Assembly: GCF_004362215.1 (NCBI RefSeq)
Contig: NZ_SNWR01000001.1
Span: 6,616,001 to 6,680,000 of the forward strand
Reading direction: 5' to 3'
Source of the DNA: Paractinoplanes brasiliensis
Lineage (GTDB): Bacteria; Actinomycetota; Actinomycetes; Mycobacteriales; Micromonosporaceae
DNA: 64,000 nt
The stretch's first letter is position 1; each line of letters opens with the position of its first letter. This document shows, piece after piece, positions 25,206 to 32,189 of this stretch. A program made the translations under genes and the position numbers. Under the pieces are notes generated by a model. It saw only the letters and a list, made by a program, of their open reading frames with translations. It was not told where the DNA came from and ran no database searches.

Positions 25206-25807
25206 TGGTGGTCCCGGTGCGCTTTGACTCTCAGCGGCTACGCGAAGACCTTGTCAACCTTGCCCCGTGGCAACGTGTCGCCTTTGCAGTTGGCTGTGTT
25301 GAGGTGCTTATACCTGCATACTTGAAATTCAGTGAGTTGGAGCAGGTCGGCGATCCGGTCCTGGTCCGGACCTCAGTGGACGCAGTCTGGTCAGGGCTGC
25401 AGGGCGGCGACATGAGCGGCGCCGCATCGGAGCTTCCTACGCCGGATTCGATAAAGGAACTGTTGCCGGCTGAAGAAGACTGGAATGAGTGGGCGCCGCA
25501 GGCGGAAGATGCCATTGCCTCGCTCGTCTACCTCTTGGAACTTATGCGTGACGATAATGTTGACCTCGCTGTCTACGCTGCTGAGCGAGCATATTCGGCC
25601 GCAGACGAGTTCGAAGCACGAGAACAGGATCTAGAGGTTCTTGGAAGGGATGCTGGTGAGGCGCTCTTGCAGGCTTCGTCGATCCAAGCCGAACTGCAAC
25701 GGCAGGTGGATGCCTTAGATGCCTTGCAAGATCCCGCGGCCGACTCCTCTATAATTTCCGGTCTGCGGGCCGCTGCGATGCAAGTACCTGTTGGCGGTCC
25801 GACGTAG
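25205..25807 (+). CDS. DUF416/YjaG-like protein, probable immunity protein of the deaminase toxin
   Basis: A 200-residue acidic, helical cytoplasmic protein. The segments APWQRVAFAVGCVEVLIPAY, DAVWSGLQ and YLLELMRDDNVDLAVYAAERAY align by eye with the DUF416 (E. coli YjaG) family. Its ATG shares one base with the toxin stop (TGATG, 25203-25207) and has a strong AAAGGAG, the usual toxin-immunity layout. It is noticeably less GC-rich than the housekeeping genes around it. Immunity function is inferred from position, not from a known mechanism. Confidence 0.78.
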   Translation: MVVPVRFDSQRLREDLVNLAPWQRVAFAVGCVEVLIPAYLKFSELEQVGDPVLVRTSVDAVWSGLQGGDMSGAASELPTPDSIKELLPAEEDWNEWAPQAEDAIASLVYLLELMRDDNVDLAVYAAERAYSAADEFEAREQDLEVLGRDAGEALLQASSIQAELQRQVDALDALQDPAADSSIISGLRAAAMQVPVGGPT

Positions 25808-25815
25808 GCCAGCTA

Positions 25816-26957
25816 GTGTCCTGCGCCGTTAATTCGTTGAATTAATGTAGAGTTCGTTCATGGCTGGTCGTGGACGCCCGAAGGTGCCGTTGGTGTTGAC
25901 CGAGGATGAGCGGGTCACGTTGGTGCGGTGGTCTCGCCGGGCGAAGTCGTCGCAGGCTCTGGCGGTGCGGTGCCGGATCGTGTTGGGTTGTGCGGAGGAT
26001 GAGGGTCTGCGCTCGAACAAGGACGTCGCGGCGCAGTTGGGGATCTGGCCGCAGACGGTGACCAAGTGGCGCGGGCGTTTCCTCGAGCGCCGTTTGGACG
26101 GCCTGGTCGACGAGCAACGGCCCGGCGCGCCCCGCAAGATCAGCGACGAGCGGATCGAGGACGTGGTCGTCAAGACGCTGGAATCGACCCCGGGTAACGC
26201 GACGCACTGGTCTCGGGCATCGATGGCCGAACAGTCGGGGTTATCGAAGTCGACGGTTGGCCGGGTGTGGAAGGCGTTCGGGCTCAAGCCGCATCTGGTC
26301 GATACGTTCAAGCTCAGTAACGATCCGCAGTTCATCGACAAGGTTCGTGACGTGGTCGGGCTGTACTTGGACCCGCCGGAGAAGGCCCTCGTGCTGGCGG
26401 TCGACGAGAAGTCGCAGATTCAAGCCCTCGACCGCTCGGCGCCGGTGCTGCCGATGATGCCGGGCATGCCCGAACGGCGTACTCACGACTACGTCCGGCA
26501 CGGCATCACCACGCTGTTCGCCGCTCTGGACGTGGCCACCGGTACCGTGATCGGCTCGATCCACCGCCGGCACCGGGCGATCGAGTTCAAGAAGTTCCTC
26601 ACCAAACTCGACCACGAAATACCCGCCGACCTCGACATCCATCTGATCTGCGACAACTACGGCACCCACAAACACCCCAGCGTCCGGCAGTGGCTGACCG
26701 CGCATCCCCGCTTCCACATGCATTTCACCCCGACCTACTCCAGCTGGCTCAACCAGGTGGAACGCTGGTTCGGTCTGCTCACCGACCAGAAGATCCGCCG
26801 CGGCGCCCACCGATCGATCCAAGCGCTGGAGAAAGACATCCGCTCCTGGATCGACCAGTGGAACAGCGACCCGAAACCCTTTATCTGGACCAAAACCGCT
26901 GACGAGATCCTCGAACGTCTCGCCTCATATCTTCAACGAATTCCTGGCGCAGGACAC
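25816..26957 (+). mobile_element. IS630-family insertion sequence, copy A
   Basis: A 1142-bp element bounded by 26-bp terminal inverted repeats (25816-25841 and 26932-26957, 23 of 26 matching, starting GTGTCCTGCGCC). It is flanked by TA dinucleotides at 25814-25815 and 26958-26959, the target duplication of this family. It inserted eight bases after the DUF416 stop codon and shares its right-hand TA with element B. Confidence 0.93.
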
Positions 26958-26960
26958 TAG
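25860..26960 (+). CDS. IS630-family transposase (element A)
   Basis: A 366-residue transposase. An N-terminal helix-turn-helix (LRSNKDVAAQLGIWPQTVTKW) is followed by the DDE catalytic core with Asp182 (AVDEKSQ), Asp265 (LICDNYGTH) and Glu301 (WLNQVERWF). Length and motifs look intact. The stop codon TAG (26958-26960) lies outside the inverted repeat: its first two bases are the duplicated target TA and its G is the first base of the next element. So the host junction supplies the stop. Confidence 0.95.
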   Translation: MAGRGRPKVPLVLTEDERVTLVRWSRRAKSSQALAVRCRIVLGCAEDEGLRSNKDVAAQLGIWPQTVTKWRGRFLERRLDGLVDEQRPGAPRKISDERIEDVVVKTLESTPGNATHWSRASMAEQSGLSKSTVGRVWKAFGLKPHLVDTFKLSNDPQFIDKVRDVVGLYLDPPEKALVLAVDEKSQIQALDRSAPVLPMMPGMPERRTHDYVRHGITTLFAALDVATGTVIGSIHRRHRAIEFKKFLTKLDHEIPADLDIHLICDNYGTHKHPSVRQWLTAHPRFHMHFTPTYSSWLNQVERWFGLLTDQKIRRGAHRSIQALEKDIRSWIDQWNSDPKPFIWTKTADEILERLASYLQRIPGAGH

Positions 26961-28092
26961 TGTCGCGTGTCTTAAGTTACTTGACGGTTCAGGTGCGTAA
27001 GAACGAGGCATGTCGGTTGCTGCGCCGTTGGTTTTGCGTCCTGGTGATGGTGCTCGTCTTCGCGCGCTGACGCGGTCGTCGTCGGCGCCTGCAGGCCATG
27101 TGCAGCGGGCCCGGATGGTGCTGCTGGCCGCAGATGGCTTGCCGAACGCGGAGATCGGCAGGCGGGTGGGGATGACCCGGCAGACGGTGATCGCCTGGCG
27201 GGCCCGATACGAGGCCGGCGGGATCGGCGCTCTGGCGGAGCTGCCCCGTTCGGGCCGGCCGCCGGTCATCGACGAGTCGGCGGTGATCACCTCGACGCTG
27301 AACCCGCCACCGGACGGGCTTGGGGTGACGCACTGGTCAGCGCGGCTGCTCTCGGATCACTTGACCCAAGGTGGGATGCCGGTCAGCTTCGCCGAGGTCG
27401 CCCGGATCTGGCGGGACTGGGGCCTGCAATCCCATCGGGCCGAGACGTTCAAGTTCTCCACCGATCCGCAGCTGGAAGCCAAGATCCGTGACGTCGTCGG
27501 TCTTTACCTCGATCCGCCGGTCAACGCCGTCGTCGTGTGTGTGGACGAGAAGTCGCAGATCCAGGCCCTCGACCGCACCGCGCCGCTGCTACCGATGCGT
27601 TTCAACCAGGCCGAGAAACGCACCCACGACTACAAGCGGCACGGCACCACGACCCTGTTCGCCGCTCTCGAGGTCGCGACCGGGAAGATCACCGCGGACG
27701 CCTGCTACCAGCGGCATCGCAACGGCGAGTTCCTGGCATTCCTCAAACAGGTCACCAAAGCCCATCCGCGAGTGAAACTGCACGTGATCGCGGACAACTA
27801 CGCCACCCACAACCACCCGAACGTCGAAGCCTGGCTGGCCCGCAACCCGCGGATCACCATGCACTTCACCCCAACCAGCGCCTCCTGGATGAACATGGTC
27901 GAGATCTTCTTCGGCATCATCACCCGCCAAGCCATCCGCCGAGCCACCTTCACCAGCGTGGCCGACCTGATCGGCGCGATCCGAACGTTCATCGACGCCT
28001 ACAACCAGCGCTGCGAACCGTTCCACTGGACCAAGACCGCCGACCAGATCCTCACCAAAGCCAACCGTCAAAAGACCTCAGACACGCGACAC
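26960..28092 (+). mobile_element. IS630-family insertion sequence, copy B
   Basis: A 1133-bp element with about 30-bp terminal inverted repeats (26960-26989 and 28063-28092, 25 of 30 matching, starting GTGTCGCGTGTCT). It is flanked by TA at 26958-26959 and 28093-28094. It is directly abutted to element A, with the middle TA shared, so one element must have used the TA created by the other. The termini and proteins differ, so it is not a duplication of A. Confidence 0.93.
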
Positions 28093-28095
28093 TAG
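27010..28095 (+). CDS. IS630-family transposase (element B)
   Basis: A 361-residue transposase with an N-terminal helix-turn-helix (LPNAEIGRRVGMTRQTVIAW) and DDE residues Asp179 (CVDEKSQ), Asp262 (VIADNYATH) and Glu298 (WMNMVEIFF). It is clearly related to, but distinct from, the transposase of element A. As in A, its TAG stop at 28093-28095 is formed by the target TA plus the next host base. It appears intact. Confidence 0.95.
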   Translation: MSVAAPLVLRPGDGARLRALTRSSSAPAGHVQRARMVLLAADGLPNAEIGRRVGMTRQTVIAWRARYEAGGIGALAELPRSGRPPVIDESAVITSTLNPPPDGLGVTHWSARLLSDHLTQGGMPVSFAEVARIWRDWGLQSHRAETFKFSTDPQLEAKIRDVVGLYLDPPVNAVVVCVDEKSQIQALDRTAPLLPMRFNQAEKRTHDYKRHGTTTLFAALEVATGKITADACYQRHRNGEFLAFLKQVTKAHPRVKLHVIADNYATHNHPNVEAWLARNPRITMHFTPTSASWMNMVEIFFGIITRQAIRRATFTSVADLIGAIRTFIDAYNQRCEPFHWTKTADQILTKANRQKTSDTRH

Positions 28096-28449
28096 ATAGC
28101 CCGGCGAAGGTACAGATGAGCGGCATTTTGCCATGTCGGAGAGCTGGTGGTCGGCCCTAGTGTGCGGACTTCTTTGGCCGAGTAAATGCAGGCAGGAGGA
28201 TGTCCTGCGACTCGGCGGTTGTCTCGTGCAGCTCACCCAGATGCGTCGGCAGACCGGCTTCGGCCGGGCCGCTTCTTGATTACGTATAGCTTTTCTTAGC
28301 CAGACTCTTCTGTCGTAGTGCAGTGAAACGGTCTGAAGCCAACCTTTCGGGCGTTCATTGCTGTGCGGGCGGCGGTCGGCGGTGTGGCCGGGGTGGGCGC
28401 CGTGGGCGTCTGCCCGCGTGGTGTACGCGTCTGCGGGGCCGTAGCGGGT

Positions 28450-28516
28450 CTCCGGGGTCAAGGGCCGCCCGCAGGGCGGTCGCTGTGGCGACGCGGTAGC
28501 GCCCTTGAGGCCGGAG
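28450..28516. other. Strongly structured three-way-junction element
   Basis: CTCCGG (28450-28455) pairs with CCGGAG (28511-28516) and TCAAGGGC (28458-28465) with GCCCTTGA (28501-28508), separated by a symmetric GG/GG loop. The stem encloses two hairpins: CCGCCC-GCA-GGGCGG (28465-28479) and GTCGC-TGTG-GCGAC (28479-28492), which compete for one base at each edge. Such regular nesting suggests a structured RNA or a palindromic mobile repeat. It lies in the 660-bp non-coding stretch 28096-28757, where no convincing gene was found. Confidence 0.55.
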
Positions 28517-28757
28517 GGGAGGCCTCGTACCCTCGCGGCGCCGGCCGCTGCTGATCTCCTCTGGGTGCGTGGACGTTGTTCCGCCGGTTCGTTTGTGCGC
28601 TCGGTCCGCGTGCGGTCGTGGTCGTGCGTGGGGGTTGCTGTCACCGTTGCTGTCACGATCGATGATCGCGACTCTTCGGAGCGATGAACCCGCCTGATAT
28701 CGCAGGTGAAGTTGGGTGTGACGTAGCGCAACAGCCGGTCGCGGCCATACGTACTAT

Positions 28758-29237
28758 GTGCTCGCCGGTGAAACGCCGGTACTTGTACACAACAACAATG
28801 AAGAGTGCCCCACTGCGACTCAGAAGCGGAATTCGTCCGGAACCGCGACCGGTGGCGATGGTTTGCCAATGGTTGACGGAAGGTGGTTGCGCGGGTCACA
28901 CGTAAATGCAGGATTAATTCCACTTCAGATTGCTGATCAGCTGCGCGACAGGGAATTCAAGAGCTTTCGGGATTTCCGTCAGGCATTCTGGAGCGCAGTC
29001 GGAAACGATCCGCATCTTGCGAGCCAGTTTTCTGCCTCGAATCAAGCTAATATGCTTTCTGGAAAAGCGCCATTCGTGGCCCCGATTCAGCAGTATCGTG
29101 GCGCAACGCGAAACACGTTGCATCACGTCACGCCGATATCCCAGGGCGGTGGAGTATATGACCTTGATAATCTGGTCGTAGTGACGCCGAGATATCATGC
29201 TGACATTCTGGATCCCGAGTTCCACGGAGGGGGCTGA
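28758..29237 (+). CDS. Toxin tip: end of a Hint domain plus colicin-E-type HNH DNase (5-prime truncated)
   Basis: The frame begins within YYVLAGETPVLVHNNN, the last strand and His-Asn end of a Hint domain, nearly identical to the end of the Hint domain at about 24760-24803. After it comes a full nuclease domain matching colicin E9-like DNases along its length: PLQIADQLRDREFKSFRDFR, SGKAPF, LHHVTPISQGGGVYDLDN and TPRYH. His122, His123 and His147 of the HNH site are kept. Positions matching E9 Glu100 and His131 are Thr and Leu, so the metal site may use other residues such as His156. No proper start is visible; GTG 28758 is only the first possible one. It is probably a displaced tip cassette. 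Confidence 0.82.
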   Translation: MLAGETPVLVHNNNEECPTATQKRNSSGTATGGDGLPMVDGRWLRGSHVNAGLIPLQIADQLRDREFKSFRDFRQAFWSAVGNDPHLASQFSASNQANMLSGKAPFVAPIQQYRGATRNTLHHVTPISQGGGVYDLDNLVVVTPRYHADILDPEFHGGG

Positions 29238-29240
29238 CCT

Positions 29241-29456
29241 GTGATCGAGAGCGAACTTCGCGCTAGGTGTCTTGAGCTCGTGCACATGATTCGGTCGGGC
29301 GCCGGCTCTGAAGAGGAAGGCGACCGATATTTCGAGGAGTTGCAGCGGATCAAGCCCAACCCGAACTGGGCCGACATCATGTTCTACAGATTCCCGGACC
29401 TTTCCGATGAGGAGGTTGTGGAGGAAGGGTTGGCGTATCGGCCGATGGCCCTATAA
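29241..29456 (+). CDS. Im9-like colicin/pyocin immunity protein
   Basis: A 71-residue acidic protein matching the colicin E-type DNase immunity fold: SEEEGDRYFEELQ aligns with helix II and PNPNWADIMFYRFP with the HPSGSDLIYYP segment that contacts the nuclease. It starts with GTG three bases after the toxin stop, behind GGAGGGGG. It is the expected partner of the HNH DNase. This pairing is well known in gamma-proteobacteria and much less familiar in actinomycetes. Confidence 0.85.
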   Translation: MIESELRARCLELVHMIRSGAGSEEEGDRYFEELQRIKPNPNWADIMFYRFPDLSDEEVVEEGLAYRPMAL

Positions 29457-29758
29457 GTCGCGACGAGACTTTCTTACGGATGTGTCCGGTCCAGGGGCAG
29501 GCCGTTCCAGTCGGGTGCTGCGGTATCCACGGAACGTCGTTTTTCGCGTTCCCATGCGCTGGGAATAGATACTCCGCGCGAGTCGGTGTCGCAGTTAAGA
29601 AGTGTGCCGAGGAGAATGGCATGTCTTGGTTGGGGCATGCGATTGTGAAGGCAATGCCGTGCCGCGTCAGCGGTGCGGCGGCGATCGCCGGACGCCGCCG
29701 GGCGGCCTGCGCGCGGCCGTAGACGTTGAGCGCGTGCGCGCGGGCGGCGCTCAGCTGG
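29457..29758. other. Non-coding stretch after the toxin island
   Basis: About 300 bases. The first 190 are lower in GC, like the toxin island, and the last part returns to typical composition. Short open frames exist but show no family resemblance, no good ribosome site and no conserved motif. This may be a decayed cassette remnant. Confidence 0.4.
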
Positions 29759-30772
29759 TCACCGGGACTGGGAGACCGGCCATGTGCTGTCGCGGCGGAT
29801 CAGCTCCGCGGGGATCTTTTCCACCCGGGGGGCGGTGTTGGGTGGGGGTGGGTCGAGGGCGAGTTCCATTGCTCGTTTTCCCAGGTCGGTCAGTGGCAGG
29901 CGGATTGACGTCAGGGCGGGTGTGACGTCGCGGGCTATGGGCATGTCGTCGAAGCCGATCACGCTCAGGAAGCGGCCTGCGGTGCGCATCGCGGCGAGGG
30001 CGCCCACGGCCATGGAGTCGTTGAGGGCGGCGATCGCGGTGATGGTCGGGTCTGAGGCCAGCAATGCTGCCGCGGCGGCCTCGCCGCCGTCGCGGGTGAA
30101 GTCGGCGTGGGTGACGGTCAGGGTGCGGCCGTGAGAGGTGGCGGCGCGTTGCAGGCCCGCCAGGCGGTCGGCCGTCGTGGTCAGGGCGGCGGGGCCGGCG
30201 ATCACCCCGACCGATGTGTGGCCCAGCTCGAACAGGTGGGAGCCGGCCAGGTAGCCGCCCTCCTCGTTGGCGGGCAGCACCGCGTCGCAGGCGTGGTGGT
30301 GGCGGCCGATCACCGCTATGCGGCCGCCGGTGGCTTCGAAGGCGGTCATCCGGGCGTCGAGTTCCTGTTCGGCGTCCGACGACAGGTAGCCGGAGCCTGC
30401 GACCACGATCGCGGCGACCTGGTGGGCGTGCAGCAGGTCGATGTATTCCAGTTCGCGGGCCGGTTCGCGGAACGTGTTGCAGATGATGGTGAGGCGGCCG
30501 CCGGCCGTAGCCACCTGTTGCAGGCCGCGGGTGATTTCGGCGAAGTACGGGTCGGACACGTCGTGGACGAGCACGCCGACGGCGTTGCGGTTGGAGCGGG
30601 CCAGCATCTGCGCGTGCGCGTTGGGCACGTAACGCAATTCGGCCACCGCGGCCAGCACCCGGGCGCGCAGTTCCTCCGTCACCGGCTTGGGGCTGCCGTT
30701 GATGATGCGCGAGGCGGTCGCCGTGGACACCCCGGCGCGGCGGGCCACATCGGCCAACGTAGCCACTACCAC
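29759..30772 (-). CDS. LacI-family repressor of the divergent sugar operon
   Basis: A 337-residue regulator with an N-terminal LacI helix-turn-helix (TLADVARRAGVSTATASRIING) and a periplasmic-binding-protein-like sensor domain (residues 60-330). It is divergent from the four-gene operon at 30898-34794, and a LacI-type palindrome lies in the shared gap, so autoregulation and control of the operon are likely. The sugar effector is unknown. Confidence 0.94.
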   Translation of the reverse strand: MVVATLADVARRAGVSTATASRIINGSPKPVTEELRARVLAAVAELRYVPNAHAQMLARSNRNAVGVLVHDVSDPYFAEITRGLQQVATAGGRLTIICNTFREPARELEYIDLLHAHQVAAIVVAGSGYLSSDAEQELDARMTAFEATGGRIAVIGRHHHACDAVLPANEEGGYLAGSHLFELGHTSVGVIAGPAALTTTADRLAGLQRAATSHGRTLTVTHADFTRDGGEAAAAALLASDPTITAIAALNDSMAVGALAAMRTAGRFLSVIGFDDMPIARDVTPALTSIRLPLTDLGKRAMELALDPPPPNTAPRVEKIPAELIRRDSTWPVSQSR

Positions 30773-30846
30773 CTCCGGTGAAGGAAACCCGCTGAGGATA
30801 CCGCCGGCGGTCTTGCCCGCCCGGCACCACGCCCCGTACGGTATCA

Positions 30847-30860
30847 GGAAAGCGCTTACC
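30847..30860. promoter_or_regulatory. LacI-type operator
   Basis: GGAAAGCGCTTACC has a central AGCGCT and near-perfect dyad symmetry, the usual form of LacI/GalR-family sites. It lies between the divergent LacI gene and the Gfo/Idh gene, 38 bases before the latter. Confidence 0.7.
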
Positions 30861-30897
30861 TAAGCGGTTTGCGAGCGAAGCGGAGGCTGGGAAGAGC

Positions 30898-32049
30898 ATG
30901 GACCGCACCCCACTCGGCATTGTCCTCAACGGCGTCACCGGCCGGATGGGGCTGCGTCAGCACCTGATCCGTTCGATCCTGGCCATCCGCGAGGACGGCG
31001 GCCTCCCGCTGCGCGACGGCACCGTGCTGTGGCCCGAGCCCGTGCTCGTCGGCCGCAGCGAGGCCAAACTCCGGGCGATCGCCGACCGGCACGGCCTGAC
31101 CGACTGGACCACCGACCTCGACGGCGCGCTGGCCCGCGAGGACGTGCGGGTCTACTTCGACGCCCAGGTCACCTCGGCCCGGGTCAAGGCGCTGCGCACG
31201 GCGATCGAGGCGGGCAAGCACATCTACACCGAGAAACCGGTCGCCGAGAGCCTGGCCGAGGCGGTCGATCTGGCCCGGACGGCTGACGAGGCCGGCATCA
31301 AGCACGGCGTGGTGCAGGACAAACTGTTCCTGCCGGGCCTGCAGAAACTGCTCCGGCTGGTGCGGGGCGGATTCTTCGGGCGCATTCTCTCCGTACGGGG
31401 GGAATTCGGCTATTGGGTTTTCGAGGGTGACTGGCAGGCCGCGCAACGCCCCTCCTGGAACTACCGTGCGGCGGACGGCGGGGGCATCACGCTCGACATG
31501 TTCCCGCATTGGCACTACGTGCTGGAGCAGATCTTCGGGCCCGTACGCGCCGTGACCGCTCGCTCGGTGACCCACATCGACCGCCGCTGGGACGAGGCCG
31601 GCGACCCGTACGCGGCAACCGCTGACGACGCCGTCTACGGCCTGTTCGAGCTCGACGGCGGCGTCATGGCGCAGATCAACAGCTCCTGGGCCGTACGGGT
31701 GAACCGCGACGAACTGGTGGAGTTCCAGGTCGACGGCACCCATGGCAGCGCGGTCGCCGGTCTGCACCACTGCCGCATCCAGCCGCGCGCCGCCACCCCC
31801 AAGCCGGTCTGGGACCCGGACGTGCCGACCGCGCAGCGTTTCCGCGAGCAGTGGCAGCAGGTGCCCGACAACGAGGTCTTCGTCAACGGCTTCCGCGCGC
31901 AGTGGGAGCGGTTCCTGCGGTACGTGGCCGAGGACGGGCCCTACACCGGCGACCTGTGGGCGGGGGCGCGCGGCGTGCAGGTGGCCGAGCTGGGCCTGCA
32001 GTCCTCGCGGGAGGGCCGCCGCCTGGAGATCCCGGAGCTGGACCAATGA
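30898..32049 (+). CDS. Gfo/Idh/MocA family oxidoreductase
   Basis: A 383-residue NAD(P)-dependent sugar dehydrogenase-like protein. The N-terminal Rossmann segment reads LNGVTGRMGLRQHL rather than the classic GxGxxG; EKPVAES marks the family active-site loop (Lys of EKP). The C-terminal alpha/beta domain has the GGGITLDMFPHWHYVLE segment with His residues. It heads a four-gene operon whose genes all overlap by four bases. The substrate is unknown. Confidence 0.9.
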   Translation: MDRTPLGIVLNGVTGRMGLRQHLIRSILAIREDGGLPLRDGTVLWPEPVLVGRSEAKLRAIADRHGLTDWTTDLDGALAREDVRVYFDAQVTSARVKALRTAIEAGKHIYTEKPVAESLAEAVDLARTADEAGIKHGVVQDKLFLPGLQKLLRLVRGGFFGRILSVRGEFGYWVFEGDWQAAQRPSWNYRAADGGGITLDMFPHWHYVLEQIFGPVRAVTARSVTHIDRRWDEAGDPYAATADDAVYGLFELDGGVMAQINSSWAVRVNRDELVEFQVDGTHGSAVAGLHHCRIQPRAATPKPVWDPDVPTAQRFREQWQQVPDNEVFVNGFRAQWERFLRYVAEDGPYTGDLWAGARGVQVAELGLQSSREGRRLEIPELDQ

Positions 32050-32189
32050 GGTTCAGCGAACGAGGCCCCGAGCAGACGCCGGTGAGGTTCAGCGGAGACG
32101 GTCGCGAGCGGACGCCGGTGAGGTTCAGCGGACGAGGCCAGGAGCACACACCGATGAGGTTCAGCGGACGCGGCCGGGAGTACGCGCCG
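32046..32189 (+). repeat. 36-bp tandem repeat, four units, each beginning with a start codon
   Basis: Units 32046-32081, 32082-32117, 32118-32153 and 32154-32189 begin ATGAGGTTCAGCG or GTGAGGTTCAGCG and are in frame with the DUF993 gene. Each encodes a (M/V)RFSxxGxExxP-like 12-mer. Confidence 0.95.

Noticed and set aside
28078..28923. 281-codon minus-strand frame over the structured element
   Set aside because: It crosses the IS right end and the DNase start, has Arg/His/Thr-rich sequence without motif, and the region is better explained by non-coding structure.
29480..29722. 80-codon frame after the Im9-like gene
   Set aside because: No ribosome site, no family resemblance, and composition shifts in the middle of the frame; left as non-coding.
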